DNA from: Deltaproteobacteria bacterium UBA2385
Lineage (GTDB): Bacteria; Myxococcota_A; UBA796; UBA2385
Direction: 5' to 3'
DNA: 22,769 nt
Assembly (NCBI GenBank): GCA_002343455.1
Contig: DDSR01000085.1
Span: 2,364 to 25,132 of the forward strand
Position numbers and translations under genes: made by a program. The notes below the pieces were generated by a model. It had not been told where the DNA came from, did no database searches, and was given only the letters and a program-made list of their open reading frames with translations. Below, in pieces: positions 1 to 7,582 of this stretch. How positions within the stretch are numbered: position 1 is the first letter of the stretch; every line of letters begins with the position of its first letter.

Positions 1-1
1 C

Positions 2-172
<171 letters not shown>

Positions 173-193
173 ACAATTGACGCCGACTGGCCT

Positions 194-197
194 GGAG
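194..197 (+). promoter_or_regulatory. Ribosome binding site deciding the start at 203
   Basis: GGAG lies 5 bases before ATG 203. The in-frame GTG 197 overlaps the GGAG itself and ATG 200 is only 2 bases away, so the third start codon is favoured. Confidence 0.5.
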
Positions 198-202
198 TGA
201 TG

Positions 203-1384
203 ATGAATTCCCTTACGATCAACGGTACCCTGGCTTCCCCAGGCGCGACCCGTGTGATGATCCTCGCCAGACGGCTGGATGAGCTCTTCGCCCTCGAGCG
301 CTGCGTGCGTGGGATGGCCTTGCGTGTGATCGCGCTGGCCTGTCGGCGCAGCGAGATGATGGCGGCGATCACCCGGGTCGCTCCTGACATCCTGATCATC
401 GAAGAAGAGCTGCTGCCCGCCACGGGCATCGCCCATGGCACCAAGATGCGAGAGCGCTGGCCGGGCATGGGCATCGTTGTGCTCCGAAGCGGCGCGGCGT
501 CGAACGCCTCGGTCAACGCGGCGACGGTCTGTCGCTGGATGGCCGAGGCCTGCGAGGAGATCGGGATCGCCCATCCGTTCTCCATCGTGGACCAGACGGC
601 CCACGATCTGTTCAGCGACGTGCTGGGCCGCATCGTGATGGACTGGCAGCCTCTGTACCGAGGTCTCGACGGGTCCATCTACGGCTTCGAGGCCCTGGTC
701 CGGAGCGATCACGGGACCGTTCGGACCGCTGCCCAGATCCTGGGGCTCGCCGAGAGCCTGGGTCGGGAAGAGGAGCTCGAGCGGCAGATCCTGCGGGCAT
801 GCGCCCGCGACGCGGGCTCTCCGGCCTTGACGGGCAAGCTGATGGTCAACGTCTCGGTGCCGATGTTCATGTCCGAGGTCCTCGGGTCGCCCGACGATCC
901 GCTCCTCCCGATCGCGAACCGGGTGGTGCTGGAGGTGAACGAGCATGGGGCCATCGGCTCCATCGACCGGGTCGCGGCCCAGAGCCGCCGCCTTCGCGCG
1001 GCCGGCTACGAGCTCGCCCTGGACGACCTGGGATCCGGGCAGGACTACCTCGCCCGGCTCCTGGCCCTGGAACCCTCGGTGTTCAAGCTGGACCGGCTGG
1101 CGCTGGCGGGCTGCGACCACGATGCCCGCAAGCGGCGATATGTCCAGGCGATCGTCGCGATGGCCCACGAGGAGCAGGGGCTGGTCGTCGCCGAGGGCGT
1201 GGAGCGACCCGAAGAGGCCGAGCTGGCCGTCGCCCTGGGCTGCGATCTCCTGCAGGGCTACCTGCTCGGCCGTCCCGCCCGTCGGATCCACTGGGAGGCC
1301 GGCTCGCCCGCTCTGACCAATCTTCCGTATTGCTTGCCCGCCTTGAAGGACGAGCTCTCCTCCACCCGGCGCCAGGTCGCCTGA
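203..1384 (+). CDS. Pseudo-receiver + EAL domain protein, probable c-di-GMP phosphodiesterase
   Basis: About 393 aa. Residues ~10-125 look like a receiver fold that lost its active site: the acidic pair is absent and the strand that normally ends in the phosphorylated aspartate reads DILIIEEELLP, glutamate in place of aspartate. Residues ~140-375 are an EAL domain with the catalytic set visible: E163 (FEALVR), N216 (VNVS), E244 and E247 (LEVNE), D274-D275, K295 (FKLD), E331 (AEGVE) and Q351 (LLQGY). It is therefore the one EAL protein in the window predicted to hydrolyse c-di-GMP; loop 6 reads DDLGSGQD rather than DDFGTGYS. GTG 197, ATG 200 and ATG 203 are in frame; GGAG at 194-197 gives good spacing only to ATG 203. 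It is followed 11 bases later by a receiver gene, so likely operonic. The glutamate substitution could mimic phosphorylation (inference). Confidence 0.9.
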   Translation: MNSLTINGTLASPGATRVMILARRLDELFALERCVRGMALRVIALACRRSEMMAAITRVAPDILIIEEELLPATGIAHGTKMRERWPGMGIVVLRSGAASNASVNAATVCRWMAEACEEIGIAHPFSIVDQTAHDLFSDVLGRIVMDWQPLYRGLDGSIYGFEALVRSDHGTVRTAAQILGLAESLGREEELERQILRACARDAGSPALTGKLMVNVSVPMFMSEVLGSPDDPLLPIANRVVLEVNEHGAIGSIDRVAAQSRRLRAAGYELALDDLGSGQDYLARLLALEPSVFKLDRLALAGCDHDARKRRYVQAIVAMAHEEQGLVVAEGVERPEEAELAVALGCDLLQGYLLGRPARRIHWEAGSPALTNLPYCLPALKDELSSTRRQVA

Positions 1385-1395
1385 CGAGCCCCACG

Positions 1396-1773
1396 ATGAA
1401 CCGCCGGAACCTCTTGCTGGTAGACGACGAGTCCGACATTCGCCGGGTGGCACACCTCAGCCTTCAACACATCGGTGGCTGGCATGTGCACGAGGCGGCC
1501 TCCGGGGCGGAGGCCTTGTCGGTGGTGGAGGAGCTGAGGCCCGATGTGGTCCTGCTGGACGTGATGATGCCCGAGATGGACGGCCCCGCCACGCTGGCAC
1601 GCCTGCGGGAGCTGCCGCGGATGAACGGAGTGCCGATCGTGTTCCTGACCGCCAAGGCGCTCTCCTCCGATCACGAACGGTTGCGCACCTTGGGAGCCAG
1701 CGGAGTGCTGACGAAGCCCTTCGACCCGCTGCTGCTGCCCGGGATGGTCGACGCGATCCTGGAGGGACGGTGA
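1396..1773 (+). CDS. Single-domain response regulator (CheY-like receiver)
   Basis: A 125-aa protein consisting of one receiver domain with no output domain. All active-site residues are present: the acidic pair D10-D11 (LLVDDE), phosphoacceptor D55 (VVLLDVMMP), T85 (FLTAK) and K107 (TKPF). It should accept phosphate from a histidine kinase or HPt domain and act by protein contact or as a phosphate shuttle. The start is ATG 1396, 11 bases after the EAL gene; the reading frame is open further upstream but that part lies antiparallel in meaning to the intact EAL gene. Its stop overlaps the next gene's GTG (GTGA), so translation is coupled to the REC-HPt-GGDEF protein. In context it is likely part of a phosphorelay with the HPt domain of the next protein and the hybrid kinase at 3845 (inference). 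Confidence 0.93.
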   Translation: MNRRNLLLVDDESDIRRVAHLSLQHIGGWHVHEAASGAEALSVVEELRPDVVLLDVMMPEMDGPATLARLRELPRMNGVPIVFLTAKALSSDHERLRTLGASGVLTKPFDPLLLPGMVDAILEGR

Positions 1774-3848
1774 ACGCCCAGCTCCCGGTCCAGAACGGAC
1801 CTGATCGTCGAGGGTTGGTCCTGCTCGTGGACGACGACCCCTCCTATCGAGTGCTCGTGCGGGAGTCCCTCCAGCACGCCGGCCACGCGGTCGTCGAAGC
1901 CGCCACGCTCCGCGCGGCGAGGGCGGCCCTGGCCTGCCGGATCCCCGATGTCCTGATGCTGGACGGATCCCTCCCGGATGGCGAGGGGCGACAGCTCCTG
2001 GAACACCTGAAGGGCGCGACGGAGCGCCCCGGTGTGATCTTCGTCTCGGCGCATGGCGAGATGGTCGCCGCGGTCAAGCGGCTTCGCCAGGAGCTGGGCG
2101 TTGGCTTCGTGATGAGCAAGCCGACGAACCTGGTCGAGCTGAACCTGCACGTAGGCGCCTTGATGGAGGGCCGGGTCGCTCCCGGTGCTGGAGGGGTCTC
2201 TTCCTCCGGCTCCCCGGCGCTCAGCGCCATGCTGGAGGAGCTCCGGAGCGGCTTCGCCGCCGAGCTGGGCGGCCGGCTCGAAGACCTGAAGTCCGGGGCG
2301 ATCGCCGTCTCGAAGGGGGAGGGCGATGCGAACGCCTTGGAGGCCCTCGCCCATCGCATTCACGGCACCGCGGGAACCTACGGCTTCCACGAGGTCAGTC
2401 GGGTGGCTGCGGCGCTGGAACAGACCCTCCACGAGGGTCGAGGGGGATCCACGCAGCTGCTGCCGAGCGTGGAGCGGATGGTCCCGGTCCTGAGCGACCT
2501 GATCCGCCAGGTCGCCGAGGCCGAGGGGAGCCAGCTCCGGATGCCCGCGCTGACCACGGTCGAGCCCCAGGCCAGGGTCGAAGGACTCGACGAGGAGCGG
2601 GTCGAGCGGGTCCTGCTGGTCCACCCCGACCTCGCGCTCTGCGCGGAGATGGTGCGCTGCGGCGCCAGCATGGGGGTCGAGGTCGTGCCGGCGGGGTCGG
2701 AGGCCGAGGCGATGCGGCTGGCCATGCAGACCTGCCCCGACATCGCGGTCGTCCAGTGGGAGCTGAGCCCTGGCGACGACCCGGTCCGCTGTGTGCGACG
2801 CCTGCGGATGCTCCCGGGAATGGAAGAGCTGCAGGTCGCGCTCATCTCCACGCAGGACAGCGTCGCGCGCCGGGCGGAGGCAGCCCGGAGCGGGGTCAAC
2901 CTGTTCGAAGCCTCACCTTTGCAGCACCTGAGCTTCTTGGCGATCGTGCGGCGTCTGGCCTTGGAGGGCCGACAGTCGTTGAAGATCCTGCTCATCGACG
3001 ACGATCCGGCCTTCGCCGCCTTCGCGCAGATGGTGCTGGGGGCGCATGGAATCGAGGTGGTGGTGCTGGACGAGCCGGCCGCCTGCCTGGAGGCGCTCAA
3101 CCGCGAGTCGCCCGACCTCGTGCTGCTCGACCTGATGATGCCCGGGCTGAGCGGCTTCGACGTCTGCCGCCTGGTGCGGGCCGATGCCCGCTGGTGCGAG
3201 ATGCCCATCGTCGTGATCACCGCCCAGCTCACGCCCGAGGTGCGCATCGCCGCCTACCGGGCGGGCGCCGACGACTACCTCGCCAAGCCCGTCGTCAGCG
3301 AGGAGCTGGTGGTCCGGGTCAAGGGGAGGGCCCTGCGCGCTCGGCAGAACCGTGAGGCCCGCGATCGTGACGGGCTCACCGACCTGCTGCTTCGCCGCCC
3401 CTTCCTGGAGCGTGCCCAGCACCTCCTCTCGGTCTCGCGGCGGGCCGGCATGAGCCTCAGCGTCGCGCTGATCGACATCGACCACTTCAAGGCGGTCAAC
3501 GACCAGCACGGGCACGCCGTGGGCGACCAGGTCCTGACCATCGTGGGGCAGGTGCTGCGCAGCGGGTGTCGACAGGAGGACCCCTGTGCCCGCTGGGGGG
3601 GCGAGGAGTTCGCCCTGGCCATCCCGGGTGCCGGCGCCGCCGAGGCGGGGAAGCTCTTGAACCGCATGCTCGCCCAGCTCCGGACGCTGGTGTTCATGGG
3701 CGAGGATGGTCGTCCCTTCCAGGTCACCTTCAGCGGGGGCATCGCCAGCTCGGGGGGGAATGACCTGGATCTGAACGAGCTGATGCGGTGCGCGGACGCC
3801 CACCTGTACACGGCAAAACACGCGGGCCGGAATCGGATCTGCGCATGA
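1770..3848 (+). CDS. REC-HPt-pseudoREC-REC-GGDEF diguanylate cyclase
   Basis: 692 aa, GTG start overlapping the previous stop by 4 bases. Domain order: receiver ~15-130 (acidic D21-D23, phosphoacceptor D65, K in MSKP); HPt ~145-265 with H195 in AHRIHGTAGTYG; a second receiver-like domain ~280-400 that lost the acidic pair (LLVHPD) and the aspartate (VVQWELSP); an intact third receiver ~403-525 (D410-D412, D454, AKPV); and a GGDEF domain ~535-690. The cyclase site reads GGEEF (610-614), an active form. An inhibitory I-site RxxD (R601-D604) lies five residues before it, so product inhibition by c-di-GMP is expected. The protein should convert two GTP into c-di-GMP under phosphorelay control. 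An HPt module inside a PleD-like multi-receiver cyclase is unusual. The 3' end overlaps the next gene by ATGA. Function is confident; phosphate routing is inferred. Confidence 0.93.
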   Translation: MNAQLPVQNGPDRRGLVLLVDDDPSYRVLVRESLQHAGHAVVEAATLRAARAALACRIPDVLMLDGSLPDGEGRQLLEHLKGATERPGVIFVSAHGEMVAAVKRLRQELGVGFVMSKPTNLVELNLHVGALMEGRVAPGAGGVSSSGSPALSAMLEELRSGFAAELGGRLEDLKSGAIAVSKGEGDANALEALAHRIHGTAGTYGFHEVSRVAAALEQTLHEGRGGSTQLLPSVERMVPVLSDLIRQVAEAEGSQLRMPALTTVEPQARVEGLDEERVERVLLVHPDLALCAEMVRCGASMGVEVVPAGSEAEAMRLAMQTCPDIAVVQWELSPGDDPVRCVRRLRMLPGMEELQVALISTQDSVARRAEAARSGVNLFEASPLQHLSFLAIVRRLALEGRQSLKILLIDDDPAFAAFAQMVLGAHGIEVVVLDEPAACLEALNRESPDLVLLDLMMPGLSGFDVCRLVRADARWCEMPIVVITAQLTPEVRIAAYRAGADDYLAKPVVSEELVVRVKGRALRARQNREARDRDGLTDLLLRRPFLERAQHLLSVSRRAGMSLSVALIDIDHFKAVNDQHGHAVGDQVLTIVGQVLRSGCRQEDPCARWGGEEFALAIPGAGAAEAGKLLNRMLAQLRTLVFMGEDGRPFQVTFSGGIASSGGNDLDLNELMRCADAHLYTAKHAGRNRICA

Positions 3849-6154
3849 AGGAGTCGGTTGTGAAGCTCGCTCAGATGCACAGTGAACCCTGGGTCTCGGA
3901 CCTGCTCGCGCTGGCGATGGACCTGGGCTCCGCTGCGGCGGCGGCCTGGACCTCCAGCGGTGCCCCGGGGGGCGATGGCCGGGGCGTGCTCCGTACGGGC
4001 GACCACCTCGAAGACGTGGTCGGCCTGACGCTAGAACGCCCGCCGCAAGGACGGGTGCTGCTCACAACCCAGGAGCTGCCGCCGCGCCTGCGGACCCTCG
4101 GGCAGGAGCTCGACGGGACCCCCCGACCGGTTCGCTCGGCGCTCTGCGTGCCCGTGGACCTGCCCGGCGCCCGCGTGGGGCTGCTCTTCGCCCTGGACTG
4201 GCGGGAGCGGGAGTTCAGCCCCCGGGAGATCAGCAGGCTCCACCGGCTGGCCAGCTCGATGGCGGGATCCGTCCGGACCTTGACCTGCCCGATCCACCCG
4301 CCCGCCGCTGCCGACTCGTTGTCCCAGGAGGTCTGCGGATTCTTCGATCTGCTCCCAGACGCCATGGCGGTCATGGACCGGACCGGGGTTCGCCTGCAGG
4401 TCAACCGCGCCTGGGCCGGGATCTTCGGCTGGAAGGCCCAGGAGCTGATCGGCACCCACTTCAGCGACCAGATCCACCCCCAGGACATCGCGGCGGTGCG
4501 CGAGGTCGGGCGTCGGCTGCTTCGGGACGAAGGACCGATCGAGGTGGAGCACCGCATGCTGCACAAGAACGGCAGCTATCGCTGGGTGCGGGCCACCGCG
4601 GTGGGCGACACCGGCACCGACCGCTACCTCTGCCTGTTCCGTGACATCACCGAGCTCCGGCGCCTGGACCGGCTCAAGTCGGAGTTCGTCTCGACCGTCA
4701 GCCACGAGCTGCGAACGCCGCTGACCTCGCTGCGCGGCTCGATCGGGCTGATGGGCAGCGGCGCGCTGGGCCCGGTGCCGGCGCCCATGGCCGAGATGCT
4801 GGCGATCGCCAGCCGCAACGCGGCGCGATTGGTCCGCCTCGTCAACGACATCCTGGACCTGGAGCGGATCGGCGGCGGCAAGATGGAGATGGTGATCGAA
4901 CCTGTACAGATCGGTCAGCTCCTGGCCGAGGCCTCCGCTGCCGTGGCCGCTCAAGCCGCCCAGGGCGAGGTCCGCATCGAGGTCGAGCCTGCCACGGACA
5001 TCCCCGGCATCCCCGGCGACGCCCACCGCCTGCGGCAGGTGGTGGACAACCTCCTCTCCAACGCGCTGCGCTTCTCCGCGCCGGGCGGCACGGTCGCCTT
5101 GCACGTGCATCGCGGCCCGCGGTCGGTCCGGATCGACGTCGTCGACAAGGGGCCGGGAGTCTCGCCCGAGTTTCGCGATCGTGTCTTCACCCGGTTTGCG
5201 CAGGCCGACGGTTCGGACAGTCGGTCAAAGGGCGGCAGCGGATTGGGCCTCAGCATCGCCAAGGCGCTGGTCGAAGCCCACGGCGGTCGGATCGGCTTCG
5301 AGGACACGCCCGGCGGCGGGGCCACCTTCTGGTTCGAGCTGCCCACCGAGGTGCTCCCCGCGGGAACGAGCCTGGCGGATGGGGATGCTGGCTTGGACAT
5401 TGCGCTGCCCCCACGCCCCCGGATCCTGGTCTGCGAGGACGATGAGGAGTGTGCCGAGCTGCTCGCCGCGGTGCTCGAGCGGCGCGGCTTCGACGTCAGC
5501 GTCGCGAACACGGGTCCACAGGCGGTCGAGATGCTCTGCCAACAGAGCTTCGATGCGGCGACCCTGGATCTGGACCTGCCGGGCATGGAAGGCCTGGAGG
5601 TCTTGCGACGGGTGCAGGCCTCCGGCCGGGTGAACCTGCCGGTGGTGGTGCTCAGTGGACGCCTGGACCTGGGCGAGACCGAGGCGAACGCCAGCTTGGG
5701 AGTGCGGTGCTGGCTCAGCAAGCCGATTGAAGCGAACCGCCTGGCCGTCGCCCTGCGAGGGGCGATGGGGGAAGAGACCGACGGTCGGCCGGTCGTCCTG
5801 TACGTCGAGGCCAACGACGAGCTGCGCGCCGTCATGCGCGCGATGCTCGCGCCCCACGCGGAGGTGATCGGCGTGGGCACGGTGGGTCAGGCGATCGATC
5901 GGATCCGGCAGGGAGGGCTACAGGCCGTCGTCCTCGATGCCGGACTGCCCGAGGGGGGCGCCGCCGAGGTGCTTCAGCAGCTCTCGACGCTGGCTCCCGG
6001 TCTCCCCGTGGTCCTCTTCAGCTCCGAGGAGCCCGATCCGGCCATGCTGTGCGGGGTGGTCGGCTCGCTGGTGAAGACCCGCCAGAGCGAAGACCAGCTG
6101 GTGAGGATCCTCAACGAGGCCCTGAAGGGCCCCGACGCGAACCCTCACTCGTAG
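3845..6154 (+). CDS. Hybrid sensor histidine kinase: GAF-PAS-HisKA-HATPase-REC-REC
   Basis: 769 aa from ATG 3845, overlapping the previous TGA (ATGA). An earlier in-frame ATG exists but would overlap the cyclase gene by 61 bases. No membrane segment is evident, so cytoplasmic. A GAF-like region spans ~10-155, then PAS ~165-280 (MAVMDRTG, WAGIFGW, FRDITE). HisKA has phosphoacceptor H287 (TVSHELRTP). The ATPase domain shows the N box (VVDNLLSNAL), DKGPGV and GGSGLGLSIAKAL. The first C-terminal receiver (~520-640) has an acidic EDDE patch, D575 and SKPI. The second (~650-760) keeps D698 and a lysine (LVKTRQ) but its acidic patch is EAND. As last gene of the plus-strand run it is the natural kinase for the single receiver and the HPt-cyclase upstream. 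It overlaps the convergent gene by 10 bases at the 3' end. Signal unknown. Confidence 0.93.
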   Translation: MKESVVKLAQMHSEPWVSDLLALAMDLGSAAAAAWTSSGAPGGDGRGVLRTGDHLEDVVGLTLERPPQGRVLLTTQELPPRLRTLGQELDGTPRPVRSALCVPVDLPGARVGLLFALDWREREFSPREISRLHRLASSMAGSVRTLTCPIHPPAAADSLSQEVCGFFDLLPDAMAVMDRTGVRLQVNRAWAGIFGWKAQELIGTHFSDQIHPQDIAAVREVGRRLLRDEGPIEVEHRMLHKNGSYRWVRATAVGDTGTDRYLCLFRDITELRRLDRLKSEFVSTVSHELRTPLTSLRGSIGLMGSGALGPVPAPMAEMLAIASRNAARLVRLVNDILDLERIGGGKMEMVIEPVQIGQLLAEASAAVAAQAAQGEVRIEVEPATDIPGIPGDAHRLRQVVDNLLSNALRFSAPGGTVALHVHRGPRSVRIDVVDKGPGVSPEFRDRVFTRFAQADGSDSRSKGGSGLGLSIAKALVEAHGGRIGFEDTPGGGATFWFELPTEVLPAGTSLADGDAGLDIALPPRPRILVCEDDEECAELLAAVLERRGFDVSVANTGPQAVEMLCQQSFDAATLDLDLPGMEGLEVLRRVQASGRVNLPVVVLSGRLDLGETEANASLGVRCWLSKPIEANRLAVALRGAMGEETDGRPVVLYVEANDELRAVMRAMLAPHAEVIGVGTVGQAIDRIRQGGLQAVVLDAGLPEGGAAEVLQQLSTLAPGLPVVLFSSEEPDPAMLCGVVGSLVKTRQSEDQLVRILNEALKGPDANPHS

Positions 6155-7452
6155 TCGGAGCGCTGGGCGCCCAGCAGATCGCCCTGGATGAAGTCGCAGC
6201 CACACTCGACGGCGACGTCGCGGGTCTGCTGATCCGCGAGCCCCTGGGCCAGCACGGTGGCGCCCTCGGCGTGAGCCATGCGGACCAGCGCCTCCAGGAA
6301 CATCCGCCGCCGGGGGTCGGTGGTGCAGCCCGCCAACACCTCGGGGCCCACCCGGTAGAACTCGGGAGAGAGCAGCCGCATCCGCTGCAGGGTCTGGCGG
6401 GAGGCATCCAGGGCGCCGATGGAGAGCCGATACCCGGCGCGACGAGCACGGTCGACCGCTCGCTGGAGCCGGTGCTCGTCGGTGCTCTCCGGGAGGTCGT
6501 CGACGCAGAGGACCAGCCGCGTGGCGAAGGGCCAGAGGCGGTCGTCCTCGGTCCCGGTCTCGCCGTGGAGCAGGCGCTGGGGGTTCAGGCCGGTGAACAG
6601 GTCGTGCCAGCTGGACCGGTCCTCGAACTCGATCCGGATGAGGGAGCTGATCCGCTCGTCGAAGTCGACCTCACGCCCCAGCTGGATGGCCAGCTCGCGC
6701 AGCGATGCGCAGGCTGCGCCGGCCGCGTCGACTCGGGGGATCACGTCGTAGCCGGCGACCTCGCCGGTGCTGGCGCGGATGACCGGCTGAAAGCGGAGGT
6801 GGACCTGTCCGAGCATCTGGTCGAAGCTGAGCTCGGTCCGCTGGGTGCTTCGGGTCCGCTGACGCTCCTGGATCAGGCGGGACCAGCCCCGCTGCATGGT
6901 CTGGCTGGTGAAGAGGCAGCTGCGGACCAGGTGCAGCACGGTGGCTTCGTCCTCCGGGTCGGGGATGATCCCTGCGGCGCCATCGTTGAGGCAGGTGGCG
7001 GCATAGTCGGGCGTCAGCGGGTCGCCGACCAGGACGAGGGGGAGCCCGGGGTAGAGCGCCCTGAGGTGGGCTGCGAGCCCGGCGTCGACCGTGTTCACCC
7101 GGTGGATGGAGGCCATCACGAGGTCGGCCCCCTTCCGCTGGAGCCGGTCGATGGCCGAGCCCGTGTCCGCGGCGTGGTCGACGACATGGCCGGCCCGACG
7201 AAGGCGGTGGGTGAGGGAGGCGGCGGCGGAAGGGGGGAGGTTGACCAGCAACACGGAGTGGCCGCGGCGGGGGGGATGGGTCTGGAGCTCCACGGGAGAC
7301 CTCGGGGGAGTGGGGGCTCTCATGGTTTGCAAGTTTCGGGCCAGCCCCTGAGTGGCTCTGCGTGCGGCCCGGCGGGTGTCTCCGGCGGGAACGGGTCGGA
7401 ACAACTGTTCCAGTTGTCCTGCGCCACTTCTGACAGGATCTGTCGTCGTCAT
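6145..7452 (-). CDS. Pseudo-receiver + highly degenerate EAL domain protein
   Basis: 435 aa. Residues ~60-180 align with a receiver but lack every phosphorylation residue (HSVLLVNLPP, DLVMASIHR, IIPDPE). Residues ~205-430 are an EAL-like domain in which EAL reads YDVI, the LExTE motif reads LCVDD, DDFG reads GALD, the lysine is arginine (FYRVG) and AEGVE reads AQGLA. Only the NP asparagine and terminal IQG remain. Phosphodiesterase activity is very unlikely; a c-di-GMP-binding or protein-contact role is the usual fate of such domains (inference). ATG 7452 has AGGA six bases upstream; a second ATG at 7321-7323 would match the receiver start better but has no visible ribosome site. The first ~45 residues are low-complexity and basic. 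It converges on the kinase gene at 3845 and diverges from 7583. Confidence 0.85.
   Translation of the reverse strand: MTTTDPVRSGAGQLEQLFRPVPAGDTRRAARRATQGLARNLQTMRAPTPPRSPVELQTHPPRRGHSVLLVNLPPSAAASLTHRLRRAGHVVDHAADTGSAIDRLQRKGADLVMASIHRVNTVDAGLAAHLRALYPGLPLVLVGDPLTPDYAATCLNDGAAGIIPDPEDEATVLHLVRSCLFTSQTMQRGWSRLIQERQRTRSTQRTELSFDQMLGQVHLRFQPVIRASTGEVAGYDVIPRVDAAGAACASLRELAIQLGREVDFDERISSLIRIEFEDRSSWHDLFTGLNPQRLLHGETGTEDDRLWPFATRLVLCVDDLPESTDEHRLQRAVDRARRAGYRLSIGALDASRQTLQRMRLLSPEFYRVGPEVLAGCTTDPRRRMFLEALVRMAHAEGATVLAQGLADQQTRDVAVECGCDFIQGDLLGAQRSDYE
7398..7420 (+). promoter_or_regulatory. GGAACA/TGTTCC palindrome, possible operator
   Basis: GGAACA and TGTTCC arms separated by two bases (7398-7411), followed at 7415 by TGTCCT. 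These are the same hexamers that form the arrays at 15763-15797 and 20731-20754. The site falls inside codons 11-19 of the minus-strand EAL gene if ATG 7452 is used, and 163-172 bases upstream of the plus-strand start at 7583. A TGGCACG match to a sigma-54 -24 element lies at 7501, but the -12 GC is missing. Function unproven. Confidence 0.3.
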
Positions 7453-7582
7453 CGCTGGTCCTGACAGCCACTCTTGTTAATGCAGCGGCGCTTGGACCGG
7501 TGGCACGGTCCTCTGGACACGGAGGGGAGTCATTCTCTCGCGGCGCGGCGATCACCTCGACGGCGAACCGCTCTCGGAGGCG

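Noticed and set aside
6049..7464. Plus-strand open frame of 471 codons opposite the decayed EAL gene
   Set aside because: The minus-strand product aligns to receiver and EAL folds; the plus-strand product is low-complexity shadow sequence.
7501..7516. TGGCACG match as a full sigma-54 promoter
   Set aside because: The -24 element is perfect but the -12 GC reads TG; kept only as part of a low-confidence finding, not annotated as a promoter.
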